Origin: Saprospiraceae bacterium
GTDB lineage: Bacteria > Bacteroidota > Bacteroidia > Chitinophagales > Saprospiraceae
NCBI GenBank assembly: GCA_028280415.1
Contig: JANQLV010000065.1
Coordinates: forward strand, 1 to 64,000
Reading direction: 5' to 3'
Length of the DNA stretch: 64,000 nt
Below are positions 18,756 to 27,159 of this stretch, one piece after another. Position numbers and translations under genes: made by a program. The notes beneath the pieces are model-generated. The model was not told the origin of the DNA. It searched no databases and worked only from the letters and a program-made list of their open reading frames with translations. The stretch's first letter is position 1, and the number at the start of each line of letters is the position of its first letter.

Positions 18756-20177
18756 ATGAAACGCCAGGCATTAGAAACGGAACAGAAAGCATTGGAGATC
18801 AATCTTGACGATCGGGTCTATGGTACATTCTCGGAAATTGGCGCCGGACAGGAAGTAGCACGTTATTTTTTTCAGGTAGGAGCCGCTGCAGGCACTATTG
18901 CCAAGACGATGTCGGCATATGACAAGGTGTACTCGGATAAAATCTACGGTGCAGAAGCTTCTGGAAGATATGTATGTGAATCCCGTTTGTACAAAATGCT
19001 GGATCACGAATACGATCTAATGGTTTCCCGATTGCAGAACGAAAAACCGAATACCAATTTTTTTGTTTTTGCGGATACTGTAGCAGCTGTCAACTATACG
19101 CGGACGATTAAAGGAGATGGTTGGCTGGGATTGCGGTTTCAATTACATCCTGATGCCAAACCCAATGATATCGTCTTGCATGCCCGGATGCTCGACAAAG
19201 ATAACCAACTCCAGCAACAGGCGATTGGTGTTTTGGGCGTAAATCTGATTTATGCTTGCTACCATTATTACGATAATCCTGAAATATTGCTCGAATCTTT
19301 AATGGACAATCTAAAAGACAGGATTGCAATTGATATGATCCATATTACTGGTCCTGATTTTCAGGGATTGGATAATCGCTGGTTGAGCCTGATGTTGATT
19401 AAGCATGGTTTGAGTACTGTTGCCATGTTCGGGCCAGATAAAAAAAATATCCATGCTTCGGAGTTTTTATACAAGAAATCTGTTTTGGTAGTTCGGGGAA
19501 GCTATCGGCCGGCGACTTTGGTTAATCAGGATATGATCAAAACCAGTTGGGATCAGTTTAGGAATGCCGATGGCGTTGATCCGCGAAAAGCCGTATTATT
19601 GGCAGAGATCACACTGGATAATCTTTGCTCTACGGGAGAGCTTGATGAAAAAGATTTTCTGGACCGGGCGGATATTTTAAATGCCTTGGGGCAAACGGTA
19701 GTAATTTCGAATTGTGAGGCTCATCAAAAATTAATTAATTATTTATCGGATTATAAAATTCAGAAACTGGGCCTGGTTTTGGGGGTACGACAATTATTGG
19801 AACTGATGAATAAAAAATATATCCAAAATAGGGATGGACGGCTCCTGACTGCTTTTGGAGAACTTTTTACGCGTAATGTAAAAATGTATGTTTATCCCTC
19901 TATGCAGGAGGGAAGTGAAGAATTAATGACTTGTAGAAATTTACCTATTCCCGAGGGGATCAAATTTTTATTTCAACATTTGATGGACAGTGGACAGGTT
20001 TGTGATATTGAAAATTATCAAAAAGATATTCTGCATATTTTTTCTAAAGATGTGTTGGAAATGATTAAGAGGAATGAAACAAGCTGGGATGAAATGGTGC
20101 CGGATAAAGTAGCCGATTTGATTAAAGAGAATTACTTATTTGGTTTTCCAAGTCAGCAACTGGAATTTGAATATTAA
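18756..20177 (+). CDS. Conserved Bacteroidota protein of unknown function (about 470 residues)
   Basis: A 473-residue soluble protein with no signal peptide or membrane segment. I recall a widespread family in Bacteroidota with the same opening (ALETEQKALEINLDDRVYG, then FSEIGAGQEVARYFFQVGAA). From memory, database entries give it conflicting names such as TonB-dependent receptor or nucleotidyltransferase. It does not look like a TonB receptor: no plug, no barrel and no secretion signal. Conserved-looking patches are GAEASGRYVCESRLYKMLDHEY, GWLGLRFQLHPDAKPND, and NGLGQTVVISN-like ILNALGQTVVISNCE near 312-326. It is monocistronic or cotranscribed with the VanY-like lipoprotein 33 bp downstream. 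I do not assign a function. Confidence 0.85.
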   Translation: MKRQALETEQKALEINLDDRVYGTFSEIGAGQEVARYFFQVGAAAGTIAKTMSAYDKVYSDKIYGAEASGRYVCESRLYKMLDHEYDLMVSRLQNEKPNTNFFVFADTVAAVNYTRTIKGDGWLGLRFQLHPDAKPNDIVLHARMLDKDNQLQQQAIGVLGVNLIYACYHYYDNPEILLESLMDNLKDRIAIDMIHITGPDFQGLDNRWLSLMLIKHGLSTVAMFGPDKKNIHASEFLYKKSVLVVRGSYRPATLVNQDMIKTSWDQFRNADGVDPRKAVLLAEITLDNLCSTGELDEKDFLDRADILNALGQTVVISNCEAHQKLINYLSDYKIQKLGLVLGVRQLLELMNKKYIQNRDGRLLTAFGELFTRNVKMYVYPSMQEGSEELMTCRNLPIPEGIKFLFQHLMDSGQVCDIENYQKDILHIFSKDVLEMIKRNETSWDEMVPDKVADLIKENYLFGFPSQQLEFEY

Positions 20178-20210
20178 AAGGCTTGTATCCTGGCGGGCTA
20201 GTAATTTTAT

Positions 20211-21035
20211 ATGAAAAATTATATGAAATATCTAATTGTAGTGATGGTGTTTTTTATTGCCTGCAATGGCAATACCTCTTCGGAAGATTCGGTTAAAGCG
20301 GCAGGTATGGAGCATAATAAAGCACAACAGGTAAATCTTGTGGAAACGGTAGAATCCCTTGTAAATCCGGATATCTCGATTGATTACCTGATGGGCAAAT
20401 TTGTTCCTTCCGAAGATCAGCGATTTACCAGTATTTCTGCTACTCATGCTTCCAATACCAATATGTTGCTCCGGAAAGAGGCTTATGAGGCTTTTAAATC
20501 TATGTATGGAAAGGCGAAGGAAGCAGGCATTAACCTGAAAATAATATCAGCAACCAGACCTTTTAAACATCAAAAAAGAATCTGGGAGGCAAAGTGGAAT
20601 GGTAGTAGAAAGGTGGAGGGTAAAGATCTTTCCAAAACGATTATCGATCCGGCTAAAAGAGCTTTGAAGATTTTGGAGTATAGCTCTATGCCCGGCTCTT
20701 CCCGTCATCATTGGGGAACGGATATTGATATTAATGCTTTGAATAATGAATATTTTGAAAAGGGAAAAGGCAAAAAAGAATACGACTGGTTAGTTGCTAA
20801 TGCTCCGGCTTTTGGATTTTGTCAACCATACTCTTCAAAAGATGCGCAAAGACCAAATGGGTATAATGAAGAAAAATGGCATTGGTCATATCTGCCTATT
20901 GCAAAAGAACTTACAGAACAGTATAAATTGCGGATTAAAAACGAAGATATTGGCGGCTTTGCCGGGGCTGAAGTAGCAGATCAGATCGGGGTAGTTGAAA
21001 AATATGTACTTGGTATTAATAAAGCTTGTTTGTAA
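20211..21035 (+). CDS. VanY/DdcY-like D-alanyl-D-alanine carboxypeptidase lipoprotein (M15 family)
   Basis: A 274-residue predicted lipoprotein (signal peptide with FFIAC, Cys at 18). The M15B zinc peptidase motifs are present: SSRHHWGTDIDI near 161-172 gives zinc ligands His and Asp, and EKWHWSYLP near 220 gives the catalytic Glu region and the last zinc His. A substrate-binding Arg region (ISATRPFKHQKRIWE) lies before them. It should trim D-Ala from peptidoglycan stem peptides in the periplasm, anchored in a membrane. It follows the unknown gene by 33 bp. An alternative ATG at 20223 would shorten the signal peptide by four residues. Confidence 0.9.
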   Translation: MKNYMKYLIVVMVFFIACNGNTSSEDSVKAAGMEHNKAQQVNLVETVESLVNPDISIDYLMGKFVPSEDQRFTSISATHASNTNMLLRKEAYEAFKSMYGKAKEAGINLKIISATRPFKHQKRIWEAKWNGSRKVEGKDLSKTIIDPAKRALKILEYSSMPGSSRHHWGTDIDINALNNEYFEKGKGKKEYDWLVANAPAFGFCQPYSSKDAQRPNGYNEEKWHWSYLPIAKELTEQYKLRIKNEDIGGFAGAEVADQIGVVEKYVLGINKACL

Positions 21036-21168
21036 GTAATAAAAGTCTGTGAACTGCTGAAAAGTCGTTTTAATATCAAAAAGATATTTTTATGGCTCAG
21101 GGAATGAAATTTAAACCTGCTCTTGTTCCAGTATCTTCTCCTGGCTGTCGATCCTTTCCAAAATTTAC

Positions 21169-21176
21169 TATCTTTG
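21169..21176 (+). promoter_or_regulatory. Possible -7 element for the aspartoacylase-family gene
   Basis: TATCTTTG lies 39 bp before the ATG at 21216 and fits TAnnTTTG. The -33 region is not convincing. Confidence 0.35.
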
Positions 21177-21215
21177 TAAGACCTCCACACTAAATAACTT
21201 TAGCGTAAATAGTCA

Positions 21216-22157
21216 ATGGAATCAGAAAGAGTGATCGGTAGATATACCGGAGATGAAAAGGGGCCTTTATTGATTGTATTTGGTGCCATGCACGGGAACG
21301 AGCCTGCAGGGGTAAAGGCTATGGACTTAATGCTTAAAATGTTGGAAGTGGAGCCCATTACCAACCCCCAGTTTAGATTTAAAGGGCGACTGGTCGGATT
21401 AGTCGGAAATGTTCGGGCAATGCGCCGGGGGGAACGGTTTATCAATAAAGATTTGAATAGACAATTTACACTCGAAAATATTCGACGGGTACAAACCGCT
21501 GCTGTTGATACCCTGGATTCTGAAGATTTGGAACTCAAAGAAATTCTGGAAGCTGTTAATCAGGAGATTGCGGATTATCAGCCCGAAAAGCTGGTTATTC
21601 TTGACTTGCATACCACTACTGCTTACGGAGGAATATTTTCAATTCCTACAGATGATGAAGAAAGCATTAGAATCGCTCTGGAACTGCATGCACCAGTTGT
21701 CAAAGGTATGCTGAAAGGGATCAAAGGTACCTCTTTGCATTATTTTAATAATGATAATTTTGAAATAGAAACCGTTGCAGTTTGTTTTGAATCCGGGCAG
21801 CATGAAGAGAATTTATCAATCAATCGGGCTATTGCAGCGATTACCAATTGCACCCGGACTATCGGCTGTGTAGATGCAGTGCATATTGAAAATCGCCACG
21901 ACTCATTATTGATTGAATATTCTAAAAACCTTCCCAAGCTGGCCCAGTTGATGGAAATACATTCTATAAAACCCGGAGATGGGTTTGAGATGATGCCTAA
22001 TTTTAAAAATTTTCAAAAAATTAAAAGAGGCGAATGGTTAGCCAAAGATAAAAACGGGAAAATCCTTGCTTCTACAGATGGACGAATTTTGATGCCATTA
22101 TACCAAAAACAAGGAGAAGACGGCTTCTTCCTGATCAAAACAATGGAAGGATACTAA
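21216..22157 (+). CDS. Succinylglutamate desuccinylase/aspartoacylase family hydrolase
   Basis: A 313-residue zinc-dependent amidohydrolase of the M14-like AstE/AspA family. The zinc ligands are visible as GAMHGNEPAG (His26, Glu29) and DLHTTT (His131), and the catalytic Glu is in CFESGQHEE (Glu192). These families cleave an N-acyl group from an amino acid (N-acetylaspartate, N-succinylglutamate) or a related small molecule. No arginine-succinyltransferase genes are nearby, so the substrate is unknown. The stop codon overlaps the stop of the convergent hypothetical gene by 4 bp. A TATCTTTG box lies upstream. Confidence 0.87.
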   Translation: MESERVIGRYTGDEKGPLLIVFGAMHGNEPAGVKAMDLMLKMLEVEPITNPQFRFKGRLVGLVGNVRAMRRGERFINKDLNRQFTLENIRRVQTAAVDTLDSEDLELKEILEAVNQEIADYQPEKLVILDLHTTTAYGGIFSIPTDDEESIRIALELHAPVVKGMLKGIKGTSLHYFNNDNFEIETVAVCFESGQHEENLSINRAIAAITNCTRTIGCVDAVHIENRHDSLLIEYSKNLPKLAQLMEIHSIKPGDGFEMMPNFKNFQKIKRGEWLAKDKNGKILASTDGRILMPLYQKQGEDGFFLIKTMEGY

Positions 22158-22633
22158 TTTTCCATCACGGCCCGCTCCAGGCTGTCAATTATCGTTTTCA
22201 GACCAATAAAAATATGGTCGGCCCCTTCTTTAGTAATTAATTCATCATCGTCGTAAGCAACAGCATCTTCTACGAAAGCCAATAAATCTTCCTGATTGGT
22301 TTGCTCAAAAAACGGATCGAGTTTTTCTCTGAAACTACGTGCTTTGCTATCATTGAGTATTTCCCAATTGGACTCTTCCAGGTCCTCGATTGTTTTATCC
22401 GAAATATTCTTTTGCTCGGGATGTACCTGTAAGATGGATTCGAAAATAACTAGCGTTAAAAATAAAAGATATTCTTTTTCTTTTTCTGTGAGCAGATTAA
22501 ATCCTTCCGAAAATAAATAGGCAAAAATGGCAGGCTGTCTGGCTTTCAACCTCTCAACAGATGGGGATAAATCATCAGCTTCACCGATGTGATTGGCTTG
22601 TTGATCAATGAGGGATTCCGAAATAAATTGCAT
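22154..22633 (-). CDS. Hypothetical acidic helical protein
   Basis: A 159-residue cytosolic protein that I do not recognise. It is rich in Glu, Asp and Leu and predicted mostly helical, with no signal peptide and no cysteine cluster. It starts 126 bp after the LytTR regulator on the same strand and converges on the aspartoacylase gene, whose last 4 bp it shares. The coding status is supported by its length, a clean ATG, and composition unlike a shadow frame (EKEKEYLLFLTLVIFESIL). It may be a small regulatory or structural protein. Confidence 0.7.
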   Translation of the reverse strand: MQFISESLIDQQANHIGEADDLSPSVERLKARQPAIFAYLFSEGFNLLTEKEKEYLLFLTLVIFESILQVHPEQKNISDKTIEDLEESNWEILNDSKARSFREKLDPFFEQTNQEDLLAFVEDAVAYDDDELITKEGADHIFIGLKTIIDSLERAVMEN

Positions 22634-22759
22634 TTTTTTGAATTATAATTGTCACTGATAAATTTTGGACACAGAGTTTTAACTTTCTTCGAAGGCTGTG
22701 CTGCTTCTTGAATGCTGCATGGGATTTAATATCCTAAAATATCGATTCCTTAACAGGAT

Positions 22760-23503
22760 TTACAGAATTTTGGTTAATTGTTCGAGTAATTGCTCCCGTT
22801 TTCTAAGCGACACTTCGATTTGTTCTCCGTCGATCATTTCGACCATACTTTTTTTACCTTTCAAAAATTTTCTGACGGCACTGAGGTTGATTAAATGCGA
22901 TTTATGAATTCGCATAAACCCTTTGGGTACTAATAAATCTTCGTAGTGTTTTAAAGTTTTGGTAATGAGCACCGACTTTCCATTCTGGAGATAAACATAA
23001 GTATAGTTCCCCTGGGCTACACAATGAATAATGTCATCGAATTTTACGAAAGTATAACCATCAATAGTCGTTAATGCAATTTTATTCACCTTTTCCGCGA
23101 GAAGATGGTCCTTTAAGGTATTTAATTGCTGTGGTTTGAAATTATTTTCATTGAAAGCTTTTTTGACGGAAGCCTGTAATGCTTCGATTTCAATAGGTTT
23201 TTGGAGATAATCGACCGCAGAATAGCGAAAAGCCTCCAGCGCATATTCTTCATAAGCAGTAGTGAAAATCACCGAAAAACTAATTTCCCGCTCTTTGTAG
23301 TAATCGAGAAGAGCAAAACCGCTCTTAACAGGCATATGGATATCAAGAAATACCAACTCCGGTTTTAAAGCGTCAATTCGCTGAATGCCTTCATCAACCG
23401 ATTCAGCCAGGCCGATAATTTCCAATTCGGGACAATATTCATCGCATAAGCTTTTTAAAGCCTTTCTGCTATTGGGCTCGTCATCAATAATCATACATTT
23501 CAT
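22760..23503 (-). CDS. LytTR-family response regulator
   Basis: A 247-residue regulator with an N-terminal receiver: acidic pocket Asp7-Asp8, phospho-acceptor Asp54 (VFLDIHMP), switch Thr/Lys in TTAYEEYALEAFRYSAVDYLQKP. It has a C-terminal LytTR DNA-binding domain (about 140-247: FVKFDDIIHCVAQGNYTYVYL, then MRIHKSHLINLSAVRKF). It should bind DNA in response to a LytS-type kinase. No kinase gene is adjacent; the gene 13 bp upstream is an ATE-like aminoacyl transferase, and the two probably form an operon. Confidence 0.93.
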   Translation of the reverse strand: MKCMIIDDEPNSRKALKSLCDEYCPELEIIGLAESVDEGIQRIDALKPELVFLDIHMPVKSGFALLDYYKEREISFSVIFTTAYEEYALEAFRYSAVDYLQKPIEIEALQASVKKAFNENNFKPQQLNTLKDHLLAEKVNKIALTTIDGYTFVKFDDIIHCVAQGNYTYVYLQNGKSVLITKTLKHYEDLLVPKGFMRIHKSHLINLSAVRKFLKGKKSMVEMIDGEQIEVSLRKREQLLEQLTKIL

Positions 23504-23516
23504 GATGCGGAATCAT

Positions 23517-24575
23517 TTAATTTAAAATAGCAACCACTTCATTTACGATATCTTCAGGATCATCCGAACGCAGCAACAATTGCTCGATTTGTACCATATC
23601 CAGACAGCTTTTTTGCGGATCGAATCGCTCCAGAAAAGAAGAAACCAATATCGGAATCATATTAAACATCCTCCGTCCTTTGTACAACAGATATTTTTTA
23701 ACTTCAAGATTATACTCTACAAAGTAAAAAGCATTTTCTTCATTTACAACTCGACAATCAATGATTAATGGAGATTGTAAAAGCGCTTCGGACTGATTTC
23801 CATAAAACTCTTTATCAAAAAAAGGATAGGTAAGCATCTTATAATTTAATCCCCTGGATTCGAAAACATCGGCGAGCTTACCCAGTTTTTCGTAAATTAA
23901 CACCGAAAGTAAATTGGCATCGGTTAATTGTTCCAAAGGCCGCCAGGTATCGGAAGGAACATCGTAGAAGTCCATAGAGCCCAGCCGTGTTTTATAATCG
24001 AATTTCTTATAACCGGGAACAATATAGCCCGGATAATAATAATGCATCCCGTTTTCCAGCCCGTACTCTACTTCCTTGATCATCGTATAAATACCCAGGC
24101 TGTACCTTTCGTATTCGGGATCAAATAAGCCCATAATACTGGCCATGCTATTTAAACCCAGATCAAAATAGCTTACTGCTATGAGCTTATCATCATCGTA
24201 AACTGTAATTTCCCGCGTATTGTAAATATTATCTTCTTCGAGCCCAAAAAGAGACTCCCGAAGTGTACCCGGGATATATCCTTCAAATCTATTTTTATGT
24301 TTTTGATATAGAATTTGACGATCTCCTTCAAAATATGGTTCACCTATTTCTACTCTGAATAAGCGATCGTTTCGCTTAAGTATTTTGCGCATACTTTTTT
24401 TGAAAGAAAAATTCCGCAGATTCAACCTCATCCAGATTGTTGAATAAACATCATTATTAAAACAAAGAATATGGCAAGTGAAAATCATCTGCCCCATGCG
24501 AAACCATCCTTTGTTAAGATACGCGTCCAGTTCTTCGGCTTGTATGTATATAGGTGTATGTAATTCAGTATACAT
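23517..24575 (-). CDS. Arginyl/leucyl-tRNA-protein transferase-like protein (ATE/Bpt family)
   Basis: A 352-residue protein with the layout of bacterial Bpt and eukaryotic ATE1, which add an amino acid from a charged tRNA to a protein N-terminus to mark it for degradation. The N-terminal domain keeps LDAYLNKGWFRMGQMIF and FSFKKSMRKILKRNDRLF, matching the ATE_N region, but its cysteine cluster is reduced to CHILC. The C-terminal GNAT-like half has the signature AVSYFDLGLNSMASIMGLFD, RYSLGIYTMIKEVEYG, YYYPGYIVPGYKKFDYK. The last about 100 residues are a lineage extension. It sits in a probable two-gene operon with a LytTR regulator, which is not a usual ATE context. Confidence 0.78.
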   Translation of the reverse strand: MYTELHTPIYIQAEELDAYLNKGWFRMGQMIFTCHILCFNNDVYSTIWMRLNLRNFSFKKSMRKILKRNDRLFRVEIGEPYFEGDRQILYQKHKNRFEGYIPGTLRESLFGLEEDNIYNTREITVYDDDKLIAVSYFDLGLNSMASIMGLFDPEYERYSLGIYTMIKEVEYGLENGMHYYYPGYIVPGYKKFDYKTRLGSMDFYDVPSDTWRPLEQLTDANLLSVLIYEKLGKLADVFESRGLNYKMLTYPFFDKEFYGNQSEALLQSPLIIDCRVVNEENAFYFVEYNLEVKKYLLYKGRRMFNMIPILVSSFLERFDPQKSCLDMVQIEQLLLRSDDPEDIVNEVVAILN

Positions 24576-24668
24576 ATAAGCTGGAAATATACTACAAAAA
24601 ACGCTTTTTCCATTGGGATATATCTAAAAAGTGAAGATTGTTTATACGGTATGGAGGGAATAAGACAA

Positions 24669-25481
24669 CTACCAAATCGGGCAGTATTCGAGATTGATTT
24701 TTTCCTTGTAAAAAATCCGGGTAGTCTCTTCAAATGACTTGGTATAGTCCGAAATAAAAAACTGGTGATTTGATTTTCCTTGATCGTTAAGCAGGTTTGA
24801 TTCGGTTAATTTTTCGCGAACTTTTCGAGCGGTGACCTCATTGGAGTCGTATATTTTTACATTTTTTTTGAAAAAAGTCTCTATGTTTTTTCGGATTAAA
24901 GGGTAATGCGTACAAGCCAGTATTAAGGCGTCAATATTCGCAAGAATGGGGTTGGATAAATATTTTTCAATAATGGCATGACTGATATTATCATTAAAAT
25001 ATCCCTCTTCGATCATAGGAACCAGTAAAGGTGTAGCCAGGCTTTGAACCTCCAAAGAGGCTTGGGCTTCCAATAATTTATAAGGGTATACGCCACTATG
25101 GGTAGTCGCCTTGGTAGCGATGATTCCGACTTTTTTGTGATTAGCCTGTACTACCGCTTCTACCAAAGGGTCGACCACATTAACGAAGATCGTCTGGTCC
25201 TGAAAAAAATCCAGTAATACTTTGTAAGCTGCAGAAGCTGCAGAATTGCAGGCAATGACAATCATCTTGCATTGCTTTTCCAGTAAAAATTTGACGATTT
25301 TAAGGCTGTAATAGCGAATGGCATCGGCTGATTTGTCGCCGTAGGGAAGGTGGGCCGTATCCCCAAAATAAATGATTTCTTCGTTTGGTAAATGCTTAAT
25401 AATAGCATTGGCGACCGTAAGGCCGCCAATACCAGAGTCAAAGACTCCTATTGCTTGTGTCTTTTTATGAACTTGTATCAA
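24669..25481 (-). CDS. murI: Glutamate racemase
   Basis: Converts L-glutamate to D-glutamate for the peptidoglycan stem peptide. The 270-residue length fits. Cofactor-independent racemase motifs are complete: GVFDSGIGGLTV (Asp15, Ser16), first catalytic cysteine in IACNSAAS (Cys78), second in LACTHYP (Cys190, His192). It follows the second ompH gene by only 18 bp, in the ompH-ompH-murI order typical of Bacteroidota, so it is probably cotranscribed. Confidence 0.97.
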   Translation of the reverse strand: MIQVHKKTQAIGVFDSGIGGLTVANAIIKHLPNEEIIYFGDTAHLPYGDKSADAIRYYSLKIVKFLLEKQCKMIVIACNSAASAAYKVLLDFFQDQTIFVNVVDPLVEAVVQANHKKVGIIATKATTHSGVYPYKLLEAQASLEVQSLATPLLVPMIEEGYFNDNISHAIIEKYLSNPILANIDALILACTHYPLIRKNIETFFKKNVKIYDSNEVTARKVREKLTESNLLNDQGKSNHQFFISDYTKSFEETTRIFYKEKINLEYCPIW

Positions 25482-25499
25482 GTTATTTTTGGCTTGATA

Positions 25500-26015
25500 T
25501 TAAAGCATTCCAAGTTTTGATTTCACTTGATCGGTAAGATTCGTGGACTCATCTGCATAAAGCAAAACCTGAGCATCTGCATTAAAGACCATGGTATAGC
25601 TACCTTCTTTGGCCACTTCCTTGATTGCCGCATCTACTTTTTCCAGAATCGGGCCATATAAGGCTTCTCTTTTATCCGCAATTTGCTTTTGGATATCCTG
25701 TTGAAAATCAAGAATTTCTTTTTCTCTTGCGGCTAATTTTTTCTGCGCTTCCTCTTGTTGAACGGGAGATAATTTTCCTGCTTCAAAATCTGCCTGTAGC
25801 TGAGCCGCCTCTTTTTGTGCCGCAGCATATTTATCTTCAAATTTCTTTTGTAATACTTTTTGAAGGCTTTCTAAATTGGCATCCGCTTGTTTGGTTTCAG
25901 GAAATTCTGCCAGGATTTGCATTGAGAAAACATAGCCGAATTTTTGCGCCTGAAGTGTAGAAGTCATACACATCAAAGCGACAAATAAAAAACTTATTTT
26001 AATCAACTTCTTCAT
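25500..26015 (-). CDS. OmpH/Skp family periplasmic chaperone (second copy)
   Basis: A 171-residue secreted protein: signal peptide MKKLIKISFLFVALMC ending before AQKFGYV, then a long coiled coil (about 45-115, FEDKYAAAQKEAAQLQADF) forming the Skp tentacles, and a closing beta-strand region YTMVFNADAQVLLYAD. Skp holds unfolded outer-membrane proteins in the periplasm and hands them to the BAM complex. It is the second of two tandem paralogues and sits 108 bp after the first copy and 18 bp before murI. Confidence 0.92.
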   Translation of the reverse strand: MKKLIKISFLFVALMCMTSTLQAQKFGYVFSMQILAEFPETKQADANLESLQKVLQKKFEDKYAAAQKEAAQLQADFEAGKLSPVQQEEAQKKLAAREKEILDFQQDIQKQIADKREALYGPILEKVDAAIKEVAKEGSYTMVFNADAQVLLYADESTNLTDQVKSKLGML

Positions 26016-26123
26016 GGATTTATCTTTTTTTGTTTAAACGTTTACAGTGAACTTATTGATGTCCCAGCTTAAAAGAATTGCAAAATTAAGGCTTTTTAGC
26101 TGTATTTTATGAGACATAAGTAC

Positions 26124-26645
26124 TTATTTTTTATTAATCCCTAATTCTTTCATGACTTCCTTCGTTTTATCATAACGAGGATTTGAAAAGAGCATTCCCG
26201 ATGCCGAGCCTTTATCAAAAATGAAATCGTATCCGCGACTATTGGCATAGTCCTCAATGGCTGTATATACTTTTTCCTGAATAGGCCGAACCAAATCTTG
26301 CCGCATTTTGAATAATGAGCCATTAGGACCGAATTTATTTTTTTGTAATTCTCTTACTTCATCTTCTTTTTTAGTGATTTCTTCCTCTCGCTGGCGTCTT
26401 ACCTCATCACTAAGCAGTACTTGCTCAGCTTGATATTTATTATAAAGACCTTTAATCACATCGTATTCTTCGGCAATCTCTCTTCTCCATTTAGCGGCCT
26501 GATCATCGATTTTATTTTGTGCTTTTTTGTAATCATCCATGCTATCCAGAATTTGACTTACATCCACATAGGCAATTTTCTGTGCATAGGAACTCATCGC
26601 AAATAACATCGCAAAAGCAAATACAAGAGATAGCTTTCTGCTCAT
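26124..26645 (-). CDS. OmpH/Skp family periplasmic chaperone (first copy)
   Basis: A 173-residue OmpH-like protein. An in-frame ATG at 26669 would add eight residues, but the ATG at 26645 gives a cleaner signal peptide (MSRKLSLVFAFAMLF, cleavage near SSYAQ) and follows an A-rich stretch. The mature part begins KIAYVDVSQILDSM, then has a coiled coil (about 45-110, with RRQREEEITKKEDEV) and ends in the Skp core strand RGYDFIFDKGS. It is the promoter-proximal gene of ompH-ompH-murI. The bamA gene that usually precedes this pair is not here. Confidence 0.92.
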   Translation of the reverse strand: MSRKLSLVFAFAMLFAMSSYAQKIAYVDVSQILDSMDDYKKAQNKIDDQAAKWRREIAEEYDVIKGLYNKYQAEQVLLSDEVRRQREEEITKKEDEVRELQKNKFGPNGSLFKMRQDLVRPIQEKVYTAIEDYANSRGYDFIFDKGSASGMLFSNPRYDKTKEVMKELGINKK

Positions 26646-27159
26646 TTTTTTTAGTGTTATTAAATTCATTGTCGTGTGGTATTTTACATTATTGGTTACA
26701 TGATAGGCATCAGAATAGGCTGTTTTTAAATGGCTTATTATTTAATACCTGATCTCTTTTTGAAATTTATTTAAAAATTGAAAAAATTATCCGCAATCTT
26801 TATCCGCAAAATCTCTCATCTAGGACTGTCAAAAATACAATTTTATTGTAAGCTTTCATGATTTTAGACTTCTGCTTTCCTCATTGGTAACAAGCTTAAA
26901 ATGGCTAGTATTGACTTAATAAGCCCTTTAAGTTGTAAAAAGAGCGTTTTTATAGATTAAAACGTTGTTGAAGGTTCCGGTTTTTAACTATTGTTTAACG
27001 CATTTGGGAGGACGATGCCTGCACAAAAAGAAAATGAAAGCCGGATTTAGTCAAAAGCAGAAATATTTTGCACCTTGATAATAGATTTTGAATTTGATGC
27101 TCAAATTGCTAAAGGAAAAAGCAGATATTTATCCGATTTTCTAACTATTATAAATCCAA
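26646..27159. other. Divergent intergenic region between ompH and hutH
   Basis: A 514-bp AT-rich stretch with no gene. The minus strand has a -7-like TATTTTTG at 26830-26837, about 185 bp before ompH. The hutH side shows no complete TTTG-N20-TAnnTTTG. No RNA gene or hairpin with a T run was found. Confidence 0.6.

Noticed and set aside
22698-22907. 69-residue plus-strand ORF at the end of the LytTR regulator
   Set aside because: Antisense shadow of the LytTR domain.
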